Counted from the first letter of the stretch, positions 1-6,787 are shown. The stretch is DNA of 12,946 nucleotides from an uncultured Bacteroidales bacterium (GCA_937902805.1 CALEMB010000144.1:1-12946), one strand, 5' to 3'. The notes: generated by a model from the letters alone, not told the origin. Numbers and translations: made by a program.

Positions 1-131
1 AATATAATAATAAGTTTTCTCTTTGTCAAGTTTCGAAAAACACAAATGTCTAAAGTTATAACTGAATAACTGAATAAGTTCAAGCGAAGACCACCCCAAA
101 ATCGGACATCTTAGAGAGCCGGAAGTTTGCC
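1..131. other. AT-rich non-coding left end
   Basis: No reading frame of credible length or composition enters from the left edge. The only structure seen is a perfect tandem duplication of ACTGAATA at 61-76. The sequence becomes more GC-rich from about 90 and leads directly into the 22-bp repeat array. Confidence 0.6.
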
Positions 132-208
132 ACAAGCGAACTGGGAGTTCGGTGCCGCCAAACTGGGAGTTCGGTACAAGCAAACTAGGAGTTTGGTACA
201 AGCGAACT
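132..208. repeat. 3.5 tandem copies of a 22-bp unit, each a small hairpin
   Basis: Units lie at 132-153, 154-175 and 176-197, followed by an 11-base partial copy at 198-208 identical to the start of unit 1. Each unit holds a short inverted repeat around a 3-base loop. Unit 1 is CGAACT-GGG-AGTTCG (137-151). Unit 3 is CAAACT-AGG-AGTTTG (181-195), so both arms changed together and the 6-bp pairing is kept. Unit 2 has CAAACT against AGTTCG, leaving one A:C mismatch. The array ends 19 bases before the -33 box of the toxin-antitoxin promoter, and a 22-bp period is about two helical turns. It could be an operator array for autoregulation or a chance minisatellite; which one is inference. Confidence 0.8.
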
Positions 209-227
209 TTTTACGAGCAAAATTCTA

Positions 228-258
228 TTTGCCGTTTACAAAAAAATACGTACTTTTG
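228..258 (+). promoter_or_regulatory. Bacteroidota-type promoter of the toxin-antitoxin operon
   Basis: TTTG at 228-231 is followed after 19 bases by TACTTTTG at 251-258, a full match to the Bacteroidota TTTG / TAnnTTTG promoter with normal spacing. Transcription should begin around 263-266, giving a leader of under 20 bases before the ATG at 282. This excludes the in-frame GTG at 261, which would lie at or upstream of the transcription start. Confidence 0.8.
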
Positions 259-281
259 CCGTGGATAACAAATTGCAAGTC

Positions 282-461
282 ATGTCAGAAAAGGAAATCA
301 ACGCATACCGATTGACTTCGATGGAAGAGCCCACCGACGAGATGCTGGCATATATTATGCGAGAAGTGGCGGAAGAAGCAAAACAAAGCAACGAAGAGGC
401 TTTAGAGGAGTTTTTCAATGAGATCAGCCTGATGTATCAACAGCAATACGGCAACAACTAA
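282..461 (+). CDS. Small acidic putative antitoxin of the zeta-type kinase (59 aa)
   Basis: A 59-residue, strongly acidic protein beginning MSEKEINAYR, with Glu/Ala-rich sequence that looks mainly helical. No family is recognised from sequence alone. The antitoxin role is inferred from size, charge and its position immediately before a zeta-toxin-type kinase: its TAA stop at 459-461 shares a base with the kinase ATG (TAATG), indicating translational coupling. The ATG at 282 is preferred over the GTG at 261 because the promoter predicts a start site near 265. In epsilon/zeta systems the small helical partner blocks the kinase nucleotide site; a similar role is plausible here, but no homology to epsilon can be claimed. 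Confidence 0.75.
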   Translation: MSEKEINAYRLTSMEEPTDEMLAYIMREVAEEAKQSNEEALEEFFNEISLMYQQQYGNN

Positions 462-1078
462 TGAGCACGGAGGCTAAAAAACCGGTTTTAATTGTGATTG
501 CTGGTCCCAACGGAAGTGGAAAAACTTCTGTAACCAGCAAAATCCTTCAACATGAATGGATGGAGGATTCAGTTTACATCAATCCAGACATTGTTGCACA
601 AGAAAAATTCGGTGACTGGAACTCAGCGGAGGCTATCAAAAAAGCAGTGGTTTATTGCGAAGAATGGCGAGAAAAGTGCCTGGCCGAACGAAAAAGCCTA
701 ATCTTTGAAACCGTTTTGTCTGCCAAAGACAAAATCGATTACATTGAAAGGGCAAAAAAGGCAGGTTTCTTCATTAGGTTGTTTTTCGTCTGCACAAAAT
801 CACCTGCCATCAATGCCTCAAGAATTGCACAACGCGTGATGAAAGGCGGGCATGATGTGCCGATTACCAAGGTTATCTCGCGTTACCAAAAATCCATTCT
901 CAACTGCAAGTACATTGCAACCAAGGTTGACCGTACCTATTTATATGACAACTCCATTGATGATGCCGAGCAGCAACTGCTCATCCGTCTTTCCGACGGC
1001 CTCATTGCGAAAAGATATGTGAACGAACTGCCCGAATGGGCGAAACAAATAATTCAAGAACAAACAAAAGACAATTGA
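461..1078 (+). CDS. Zeta-toxin family P-loop kinase (205 aa)
   Basis: A P-loop NTPase of the zeta-toxin/UDP-GlcNAc kinase-like family. The Walker A loop is GPNGSGKTS at residues 15-23, after a hydrophobic strand (PVLIVIA). It is followed by INPD (40-43), FETVLS with E83-T84, and RVMKGGHDVP (125-134), the Arg and Gly-Gly-His segment common in chromosomal zeta-like proteins. Characterised zeta toxins phosphorylate UDP-N-acetylglucosamine and block cell-wall synthesis; the substrate here is unknown. At 205 residues it is a short, single-domain version and appears intact. It overlaps the small upstream gene by one base. No clear terminator follows. Alternative: a non-toxic kinase of the same fold. 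Confidence 0.88.
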   Translation: MSTEAKKPVLIVIAGPNGSGKTSVTSKILQHEWMEDSVYINPDIVAQEKFGDWNSAEAIKKAVVYCEEWREKCLAERKSLIFETVLSAKDKIDYIERAKKAGFFIRLFFVCTKSPAINASRIAQRVMKGGHDVPITKVISRYQKSILNCKYIATKVDRTYLYDNSIDDAEQQLLIRLSDGLIAKRYVNELPEWAKQIIQEQTKDN

Positions 1079-1128
1079 CTGACAGATAAATAACAAAGTA
1101 TAATTTAGGGCTTTACGCTCTTGTTCTC

Positions 1129-1296
1129 CGATTGAAAAGTCTGGAAAACTAATTGAGGGAGAGAATAAGCAAGCGGAAAGTTCGCGTTTTAAGGCGTGAA
1201 CTTTTTCGTGCTTATTATCCCCAGGGCTTTTCCAGACGCCTTCAATCGTAATAAGCAAAGGAATGGCGAGCGCCTTTCTTATTGCTTGTGGACAAG
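1129..1296. repeat. Large nested inverted-repeat element (candidate mobile repeat or structured RNA)
   Basis: The outer stem pairs CGATTGAA (1129-1136) with TTCAATCG (1241-1248), and, after a small internal loop, GTCTGGAAAA (1139-1148) with TTTTCCAGAC (1228-1237). An inner stem pairs AATAAGCA (1164-1171) with TGCTTATT (1209-1216) and AAAGTTC (1177-1183) with GAACTTT (1198-1204), extended by CG pairs around a TTTTAAGG loop. A second hairpin follows: AATAAG-C-AAAGG (1250-1261) with CCTTT-CTTATT (1273-1283). A short palindrome CTTGT-GG-ACAAG ends at 1296. The motif AATAAGCA/TGCTTATT thus recurs in both orientations. It lies between two unrelated genes, with no transposase or reverse transcriptase in the window. 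It may be a dispersed non-autonomous element or a non-coding RNA. The rest of 1079-1528 holds only the promoter noted separately and a 10-base direct repeat, ATAGGGACAA, at 1356 and 1423. Confidence 0.75.
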
Positions 1297-1469
1297 AAAA
1301 AAAGGCCAAAAAAGCATCAAACCATGAGCAAAAATGAGTCATATTTCGGAAAACAATAGGGACAAAATCGGATGCAGGTTTTGCTTAATGAATTGACAAC
1401 CAATAATGAATTGAAAAAAATCATAGGGACAAGCCATTTTACTGGTCAAAAACATAGAATTTTATTATA

Positions 1470-1477
1470 TACCTTTG
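1470..1477 (+). promoter_or_regulatory. Candidate -7 box of the lipoprotein-barrel gene
   Basis: TACCTTTG fits TAnnTTTG exactly, sits in an AT-rich tract, and lies 51 bases before the ATG at 1529, giving an A-rich leader of about 45 bases without a Shine-Dalgarno, as is normal in Bacteroidota. No good TTTG is found at the -33 spacing, so the call is moderate. Confidence 0.5.
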
Positions 1478-1528
1478 CAGCAATCAACGAACACAAACAG
1501 ATCATCACAATAACTAACAATTACAACA

Positions 1529-2737
1529 ATGAAAAGATTAGCATTATTCGCAATGACGCTGGCAGCAGTATACTTGTGCTCCTGCTCGCCGAAAGTGCAC
1601 AAGCACATCATCAAGGAAATGCATCCCGTCAGCAACGAGACAGAAGTGGCGGTGTACGGCATTGGCGATGTCGTCCCCGAAAACGCGGAGGTCATCGGAA
1701 ACGTGTCCGTGTTGGACGGAGGCTTTACCACCCATTGCGACTGGGAGACCGTTCTTGAAACCGCCAAACAAGAGGTGCGGGCCGCTGGCGGCAACGGTAT
1801 CGAGATTGTACAGCATAGCTATCCAGGACAAAACGGCAGCAACTGCCACCAGATTACGGCGTATATGCTGAACATCAGCGACGATATTGAACCCATCGCC
1901 CTGTCGGAAGTGGCAAAAGAAAACTTCCACGATTATGTCGTCATGAAAGAAGGTGACACGATTCCTTGTCTTATTACCGACAAAACCGACAAATCCATCA
2001 CTTTCCTCTATGAACGCAACGGCATCAGAAGGCTCACCAGTCTGCCTCTGACGGATGTCCCTCACTATTATATAGATGACCCCATGGAGCTGGCCAACCG
2101 GAAAGCCGAGCGCAACAAGAAAGAGTATCATGTGCAAATCGCGTTGAACGGCGGGTATGCCTTTAGAACGGCAAAATTCTCCAACGACATTTCGGGCGAT
2201 TACAAGGACTATCTGAAAAAGCTGTCGCGAGGACCAGACTTTGGTGCCAGCATTCGGTTCAATATCACAAACGGAATTACTTTTGGCTTGCATTATGACC
2301 AGTTTTCAAGCAGCAACGCAGGCTATTTCTATACCTACGATGATGAAGGCAACTATTATGAAGGGCCGGTAAGCAACATCCATTCCATCACTTTCATAGG
2401 CGTGTCGTTCGGTGCTTTGACGGCTTCTACCAGAAACGGCAAGCACATGTTGAATTTTGAAGCTCTTGCCGGATACTTGGGCTACAAGGACAGCGCAGAA
2501 GAGTTTGGCAACAAATACACATTAGCGGGACACACCTTCGGCCTAGGCCTTGGATTAGGTTATGATTATAGGATTACGCAGCATATCGCCATTGGTGCGG
2601 AGGCCTCGTATTACATCGGGGCCTTGTCGAAGATGACTTACGACGACGGCATTAACAAGGAGGTCATCGACTTGGGCAACTCTAAGGAAGGCTTGCAGCG
2701 ATTCAACATTAAAGCGGGAATCAGGTTTTATTTGTGA
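1529..2737 (+). CDS. Lipoprotein with C-terminal outer-membrane beta-barrel (402 aa)
   Basis: The N-terminus has a lipoprotein signal peptide with lipobox LCSC (16-19), predicting lipidation at Cys19. Residues about 35-115 form a small alpha/beta domain with a GGNGIEI segment and two cysteines (C70, C106) that may form a disulfide; small lipoproteins often carry similar domains. Residues 138-182 (GDTIPCLITDKTDKSITFLY and following) look like a short all-beta, SH3-like module found in Bacteroidota exported proteins. From about 200 to the end there are alternating amphipathic strands, glycine- and aromatic-rich, closing with GIRFYL, as in small OmpA/OmpX-like barrels. Function is unknown: probably an outer-membrane structural or adhesion protein. 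The combination of a lipid anchor and an integral barrel is unusual, and the ATG is supported by the signal peptide and by the upstream -7 box. Confidence 0.82.
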   Translation: MKRLALFAMTLAAVYLCSCSPKVHKHIIKEMHPVSNETEVAVYGIGDVVPENAEVIGNVSVLDGGFTTHCDWETVLETAKQEVRAAGGNGIEIVQHSYPGQNGSNCHQITAYMLNISDDIEPIALSEVAKENFHDYVVMKEGDTIPCLITDKTDKSITFLYERNGIRRLTSLPLTDVPHYYIDDPMELANRKAERNKKEYHVQIALNGGYAFRTAKFSNDISGDYKDYLKKLSRGPDFGASIRFNITNGITFGLHYDQFSSSNAGYFYTYDDEGNYYEGPVSNIHSITFIGVSFGALTASTRNGKHMLNFEALAGYLGYKDSAEEFGNKYTLAGHTFGLGLGLGYDYRITQHIAIGAEASYYIGALSKMTYDDGINKEVIDLGNSKEGLQRFNIKAGIRFYL

Positions 2738-2768
2738 GTTTGCCACTTGTGTAGTCTCCCCAACCCTA

Positions 2769-2814
2769 TTGCAAGCGACTTAAAATCTTTGCGCATATTG
2801 AGAAACGCTTGCAA
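2769..2814. terminator. Inverted repeat after the lipoprotein gene, possible terminator
   Basis: TTGCAAGCG (2769-2777) and CGCTTGCAA (2806-2814) are perfect 9-base inverted repeats 31 bases after the stop of the lipoprotein gene. The loop of 28 bases is long and no U-run follows, so an intrinsic terminator is uncertain; it could equally be a protein-binding site. Confidence 0.35.
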
Positions 2815-2865
2815 GAAATAGGCATATAATCTTCAATCCCATACCATAATCATCCACTCAAACTA

Positions 2866-2926
2866 GCCGAATACGATTATTTTACCATGATTCGGCCAAA
2901 TAAGCACCCCTTTATTTGTCCGAATC
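2866..2926. promoter_or_regulatory. Mutually exclusive hairpins upstream of the GH20 gene
   Basis: GATTCGGCCAAATAA (2889-2903) pairs with TTATTTGTCCGAATC (2912-2926) over 15 positions with one mismatch and an 8-base loop. Part of its left arm, ATTCGGC (2890-2896), can pair instead with GCCGAAT at 2866-2872. The two foldings cannot coexist, which is the geometry of an attenuator or of overlapping operator palindromes. The segment is 100-160 bases before the GH20 start codon. No known riboswitch consensus is recognised. Confidence 0.6.
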
Positions 2927-2933
2927 GAAATTT

Positions 2934-3016
2934 ATTGCAATTTTGCAGTAAATTTCGGATAGAAACCCTATCGTAATCGGATTTTGTTGTAATTTTACAA
3001 TAAATATCGGATAGAA
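2934..3016. repeat. 31-bp direct repeat, two copies, each with an internal palindrome
   Basis: Copies at 2934-2964 and 2986-3016 match at 26 of 31 positions, with 52 bases between starts (about five helical turns). Each holds a palindrome: TTGCAA-TT-TTGCA in copy 1 and TTGTAA-TT-TTACAA in copy 2. The C-to-T and G-to-A differences fall at paired positions, so symmetry is kept. Both end in TCGGATAGAA. The second copy ends 13 bases before the GH20 ATG at 3030. These look like a pair of regulator binding sites for that gene. No convincing TTTG / TAnnTTTG promoter was found for it; TAGAATTG at 3012-3019 is a 7/8 match but too close to the ATG for a normal leader. Confidence 0.7.
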
Positions 3017-3029
3017 TTGTTGTAGAATT

Positions 3030-5645
3030 ATGAAAGTCAAACTCCTTATCATTATCCTTTGCTTTTTTAGCATAAGCGCCATCGCGCAAAACGTTCATAT
3101 CCTTCCTACCCCGCAGCAAGTCGAGACTTCTAACGGGCAATTCATTTGGGACGAAGATGTCGTCTTGAGCTACGATGCCACCGACGCCGAAATCAGCAAA
3201 ATCGTCTCGATGTGGCGCAGCGACTTGGACCAAATCACCGGCAAGATGGTGCTATTCTCTCGCAGTGCCATCAAAGGCAAGCATTACATCGAACTCGTCA
3301 AGACCGACCACCTCGGCGTGAGTGAAAACGAGGACCAAGCCTACAAACTGACCGTAAGCAGAAACCATATCCGCCTGGAGGCCACCACCAACACAGGGCT
3401 TTTCTACGGCATGCAAAGCTTGAAACAACTCTACCGTTATGCCTTCTTGTCCAGTAACGGCAGCAGCATCCAACTGCCCTGCATGACTATCACCGATTGG
3501 CCCAACTTCAAGATTCGAGCCTGGCAGGACGACATCAGCCGCGGGCCTATCGTCAGCATGGACTATCTGAAACGCCTCATCCCACAGATGGCCGAATGCA
3601 AGCTCAATGCGTTCTCGCTCTACACCGAACACACCTTCAAGACGAAATGTCATCCCGACATCGCCCCCACTGATACTTTTACTGCTGAGGAAATCAAGGA
3701 GTTGGAGGACTTTTGCAGACCCTATCATATCCAAATCATCGGCAACCAGCAGTGTTTTGGGCACTTTGAGGAAATTCTGTGCAACCCCTTCTACAGCGAC
3801 CTCGCCGACACGAAATGGAACCTCAACCCCGCCACGAATGAGACCTACCAATTCCTCGAAGACCACCTCCGCGAAGTGGCAAGAGCCTATAAGTCGCCCT
3901 ATTTCAACATCAACTGTGACGAAACGGAAAGCCTCGGTCAAGGAAAGGCCAAAGCATACGTCGATTCCCTTGGGCAGAAGACGGTCTATTACCAACACGT
4001 CAACCGCGTCAATCGGATGCTGCGCCCCTACCGCAAGCGCGTGATGATGTGGGGCGACATTGCCGACCAGCATCCCGAAATCCTTGACAATCTGGACGAC
4101 GACATTTTCCTTATCGCATGGAGCTACGTGGACAAAAACGATTTCGACGACTTCCTGAAACCTTACAAAGAATCGGGGCGGAGTTTTTTCGTCGCGCCTG
4201 GCGTGAGCCTTTCGGAACGAGTGTGGCCGAAACATTATGAGTTCAAAGCCAACATCACCAACCTCTGCCGCGATGGATACAAAAACGGTGCCCTCGGTGT
4301 CATTAACACTTGCTGGGATGACTTTGGCGAATCGCTGACCAATTGTGCTTTATATGGTTTGGCTTTGGGTGCCGAAATGAGTTGGAACGCCACATCTGAC
4401 CACGATCGCCACACTGAAGCCAACTTCACCAACCACTTCTTCGGAAGCACCTCTATTGAAATCATCAAGCATCTTGACGAAGTCTCCGAATGGACAAAAT
4501 TGGACGGCATTGGCAAGTTCAGCGCAATGACCGAACCGATGGCACCTTTCTACCCCGCCCTCGTCGGCGATTCTGTCGCAGCCTTGAACCACAACGTGAT
4601 TGAAGCTTTGATAGCATTGGGCAAGACCTTGGAGAACGACAAGAAAACGGTAAAAACGCATTCCGACATTCTCGATAACGCCCACTATGCCGTACATCGG
4701 ATGAAATGGTGTGCCGAAAAGAACATCACTCGTTGCCAGCTTTACCAAACCTACAATGAACCCACCGAAGCCAATATTTCCGAAAGCAAGAAGATGATTC
4801 ACAATCTGATAGTTTCGCTACACAATCTGAAAAACGAGTACGTCAAGGTGTGGAACATCGAAAGCCGCCCCTATTGGCTGGATGTCAACATGAAAAAATA
4901 CGATGACATTGCACGCGAATTGCAGCAACTTGAATTTCTTCCCTTTATCGAGACGACGACCGATGATAACGGCAATACTGCCATTGCACTAAAGACCATC
5001 TTCGCCGATAAGGAAATCCACTTTACCACCGATGGCAAAGAAATGACACCAAGCGACCTTGTTTATGAAAGTCCTATTGTTTTGGAGCGTCCCTGCATCA
5101 TCAAGGCGGCATGTTTCAACAAATTAGGCGAAGCTGTGACCGCCGATCGTTATTTCTGCTTCCATAAGGCCATGGGGCGGCTGAAGCAACTGAACAGCCC
5201 GGCGGGCAACTACCGCCCCGAATACTCCGGTGGCGGCGACAACGCCCTCGTTGACGGCACCCTCGGCAGCGACGACTACAAGGACGGCCGCTGGCAAGGT
5301 TTCTATGGTCTTGATGCCGACATTGAAATCGACCTCGGCAAGTGGAGCAAAGTCAACACCGTGGAAATCGGTTTCTTGGCCAACGCGCACGACTGGATTT
5401 TGCGCCCCGACACTATCGAAGTCTACGGCTCTAACAACGGCAAAGACTATACATTGCGCGGCACCTTCCCCGTCACCACTGCGGTGACCCATGAGGGCAA
5501 TTTCGTCTTCCGTGAAAAGTTTGAGATACCCACATCGACGCGACTCTTGCGCATCGTGGTGAAAAACCCCGGCAAATTGCCAGAAGGCCTACCCGGAGCC
5601 GGATATGACTCTTGGATTTTTATGGATGAAATCGTGGTGGAATAA
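3030..5645 (+). CDS. Secreted GH20-type beta-N-acetylhexosaminidase with discoidin (F5/8C) domain (871 aa)
   Basis: A signal peptide (1-19, cleavage AIA|Q) predicts export. Residues about 20-155 are the GH20b-type N-terminal domain. The TIM barrel starts at about 160 with IRAWQDDISRG (D168, R171), matching the GH20 D..R segment with the substrate-contacting Arg. The acid/base pair is D297-E298 in FNINCDETES, where canonical enzymes have H.GGDE. W429 in NTCWDDFGES fits the tryptophan-rich aglycone or -1 site region. A chitobiase C-terminal-like beta module spans about 655-713, and an F5/8 type C (CBM32-like) domain about 715-871. GH20 enzymes use substrate-assisted catalysis on terminal GlcNAc or GalNAc, so a host or dietary glycan target is likely. 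The motif drift suggests a divergent subfamily with possibly altered specificity. It stands alone with repeats upstream and is convergent with the next gene, three bases between stops. Confidence 0.88.
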   Translation: MKVKLLIIILCFFSISAIAQNVHILPTPQQVETSNGQFIWDEDVVLSYDATDAEISKIVSMWRSDLDQITGKMVLFSRSAIKGKHYIELVKTDHLGVSENEDQAYKLTVSRNHIRLEATTNTGLFYGMQSLKQLYRYAFLSSNGSSIQLPCMTITDWPNFKIRAWQDDISRGPIVSMDYLKRLIPQMAECKLNAFSLYTEHTFKTKCHPDIAPTDTFTAEEIKELEDFCRPYHIQIIGNQQCFGHFEEILCNPFYSDLADTKWNLNPATNETYQFLEDHLREVARAYKSPYFNINCDETESLGQGKAKAYVDSLGQKTVYYQHVNRVNRMLRPYRKRVMMWGDIADQHPEILDNLDDDIFLIAWSYVDKNDFDDFLKPYKESGRSFFVAPGVSLSERVWPKHYEFKANITNLCRDGYKNGALGVINTCWDDFGESLTNCALYGLALGAEMSWNATSDHDRHTEANFTNHFFGSTSIEIIKHLDEVSEWTKLDGIGKFSAMTEPMAPFYPALVGDSVAALNHNVIEALIALGKTLENDKKTVKTHSDILDNAHYAVHRMKWCAEKNITRCQLYQTYNEPTEANISESKKMIHNLIVSLHNLKNEYVKVWNIESRPYWLDVNMKKYDDIARELQQLEFLPFIETTTDDNGNTAIALKTIFADKEIHFTTDGKEMTPSDLVYESPIVLERPCIIKAACFNKLGEAVTADRYFCFHKAMGRLKQLNSPAGNYRPEYSGGGDNALVDGTLGSDDYKDGRWQGFYGLDADIEIDLGKWSKVNTVEIGFLANAHDWILRPDTIEVYGSNNGKDYTLRGTFPVTTAVTHEGNFVFREKFEIPTSTRLLRIVVKNPGKLPEGLPGAGYDSWIFMDEIVVE

Positions 5646-5648
5646 GCG

Positions 5649-6677
5649 CTATCGTCGGATTCGGCTGTAGTCCAACTCCACTTCATAATACTGGGTGTTG
5701 ATCTCCCAACTCGACAACTCCACCTGAATCAGGCAGTTTTCCTTGATGCGGCTCTTGAAGAAAAGAAGTTCTGTGCGCTGCTCGCCTTCTTGTAAATCAT
5801 CGAGAGAATAATACTCCTCGACGAGCAGGCGGTTTCTCTTCCCTTTTTCGATGATACGCACCACCACACCCAGCTCGGTGACCTTGCCTGGGCCTAAATT
5901 GTGCAAGTCAAGTTCCAGTTCACAATCCGCCTTCTCGTACACCAAGGCCTCCTGCGATTCAAACTTCACTCCCTTGACCAGCATACTCGGTGTGGCATCC
6001 ACGGGCACTACCTCAATTTTAGCTGAGCGGTAATTTTCGGGGATGTCACCTATGCCCCAATTCAGCATAGTGGTCTCCAGAAAATAGTATTTCTTGCCTT
6101 GGTACAACAGATAACGTGGTAGGTCTATGTCGTCGCAATGCACGCCAACCGCCATGTGTTCGGGCAGCACCAACAGGACGAAATCCACATCCATCTCATA
6201 CAGCAGCGCCACCAGCAAGGCCACCTTGTCCTCGCAGTCGCCGCAGCCATCCACAAGCGTCTCGACAGGATAACGCATATATTCATTCTTGCCCTTACTA
6301 TCGCTATCGTATGCGTATGGCAATGACTGGACAAAGGTAAGTGCAAAGAGGATGCTTTCCTCCTCGGAAGCGGCTTGTCCATAGAACTCACGAGCCAGGG
6401 AACGTATCACGGGACGGTCGTGTTCCGACAACATGAAACCATAATAATTCGGCTCCGTTTCGTCCTCGTTGAACCTGTACTTGTAGGCCAGATGTTCGCG
6501 GTCGTTTCGGTAATAATCGTATAAATCCGTGCTGACATTCAAGGTAATGGAACACTCACGCCCATTGCATTTCCATGAATGCTTCACCTTATAATGGCCG
6601 TCCCCTTCGACCACGGTATGGGCCGAAACGGTGGCGCACAACATAACCAACACTATCGCCAAAATCCTTGAACGCAT
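5649..6677 (-). CDS. Secreted transglutaminase-like protein (342 aa)
   Basis: A signal peptide (1-19, cleavage VSA|H) indicates export. Residues about 85-205 form a transglutaminase-like papain fold: the nucleophile segment is GCGDCEDK (143-150), with C148 as likely nucleophile in the family GDCxD motif; the histidine is in PEHMAVGV (H174), and E201 in YYFLETT may take the acidic position. The C-terminal part, about 235-342, looks like an immunoglobulin-like beta domain (LELDLHNLGPG and following). Family members are cysteine peptidases, transglutaminases or peptide-binding remnants, so the reaction is not known. It follows the tricorn-like protease gene on the same strand after 218 bases that hold two palindromic elements, and may be transcribed separately. 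Confidence 0.82.
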   Translation of the reverse strand: MRSRILAIVLVMLCATVSAHTVVEGDGHYKVKHSWKCNGRECSITLNVSTDLYDYYRNDREHLAYKYRFNEDETEPNYYGFMLSEHDRPVIRSLAREFYGQAASEEESILFALTFVQSLPYAYDSDSKGKNEYMRYPVETLVDGCGDCEDKVALLVALLYEMDVDFVLLVLPEHMAVGVHCDDIDLPRYLLYQGKKYYFLETTMLNWGIGDIPENYRSAKIEVVPVDATPSMLVKGVKFESQEALVYEKADCELELDLHNLGPGKVTELGVVVRIIEKGKRNRLLVEEYYSLDDLQEGEQRTELLFFKSRIKENCLIQVELSSWEINTQYYEVELDYSRIRR

Positions 6678-6712
6678 CTGCGATTGTTTTTTGGTGAAAC
6701 GTAAAAACCGTG

Positions 6713-6720
6713 CAAAAATT
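6713..6720 (-). promoter_or_regulatory. Weak candidate -7 box of the transglutaminase-like gene
   Basis: Read on the minus strand this is AATTTTTG, a 7/8 match to TAnnTTTG, 36-43 bases before the ATG at 6677. No TTTG is seen at the -33 spacing. It lies downstream of both palindromic elements in the direction of transcription, which would fit a separate transcription unit. Confidence 0.25.
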
Positions 6721-6732
6721 GTTATGGAGCCT

Positions 6733-6787
6733 GCCTCCTATGTCATTCCAGCAGGGGCAAGTGCGAATGCAGGAATCTACAGGAGGC
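6733..6787. repeat. Palindromic repeat element, copy 1
   Basis: Outer arms GCCTCCT (6733-6739) and AGGAGGC (6781-6787) enclose a core running from TGTCATTCC (6741-6749) to GCAGGAATCTA (6769-6779), in which ATTCC pairs with GGAAT and GCA with TGC. The core matches that of copy 2 read on the opposite strand; the outer arms do not. The core resembles the CATTCC...GGAATC palindromes dispersed in many bacterial genomes. Confidence 0.75.

Noticed and set aside
132..208. CRISPR-like array
   Set aside because: The 22-bp units are directly adjacent, with no spacers, and no cas genes are present.
261..281. GTG start extending the antitoxin by seven residues
   Set aside because: The strong promoter at 228-258 puts the transcription start at or after this GTG, so the ATG at 282 is the better start.
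127..315. 62-codon frame on the plus strand
   Set aside because: It runs through the 22-bp repeats and promoter and lacks a credible start or composition.
1129..1296. Retron-type msr/msd RNA
   Set aside because: No reverse transcriptase gene lies nearby on either strand.
941..1342. 133-codon minus-strand frame
   Set aside because: It overlaps the kinase gene and crosses the large palindromic element; its sequence is explained by the repeat rather than by protein-like features.
1544..2293. 249-codon minus-strand frame
   Set aside because: Antisense shadow of the lipoprotein gene, which has a signal peptide and barrel pattern in the sense frame.
3012..3019. TAGAATTG as the -7 box of the GH20 gene
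   Set aside because: It is an imperfect match, would give an almost leaderless transcript, and lacks a TTTG at proper spacing.
3252..4235. 327-codon minus-strand frame
   Set aside because: Antisense shadow of the GH20 gene, produced by its codon bias; no domain recognised.
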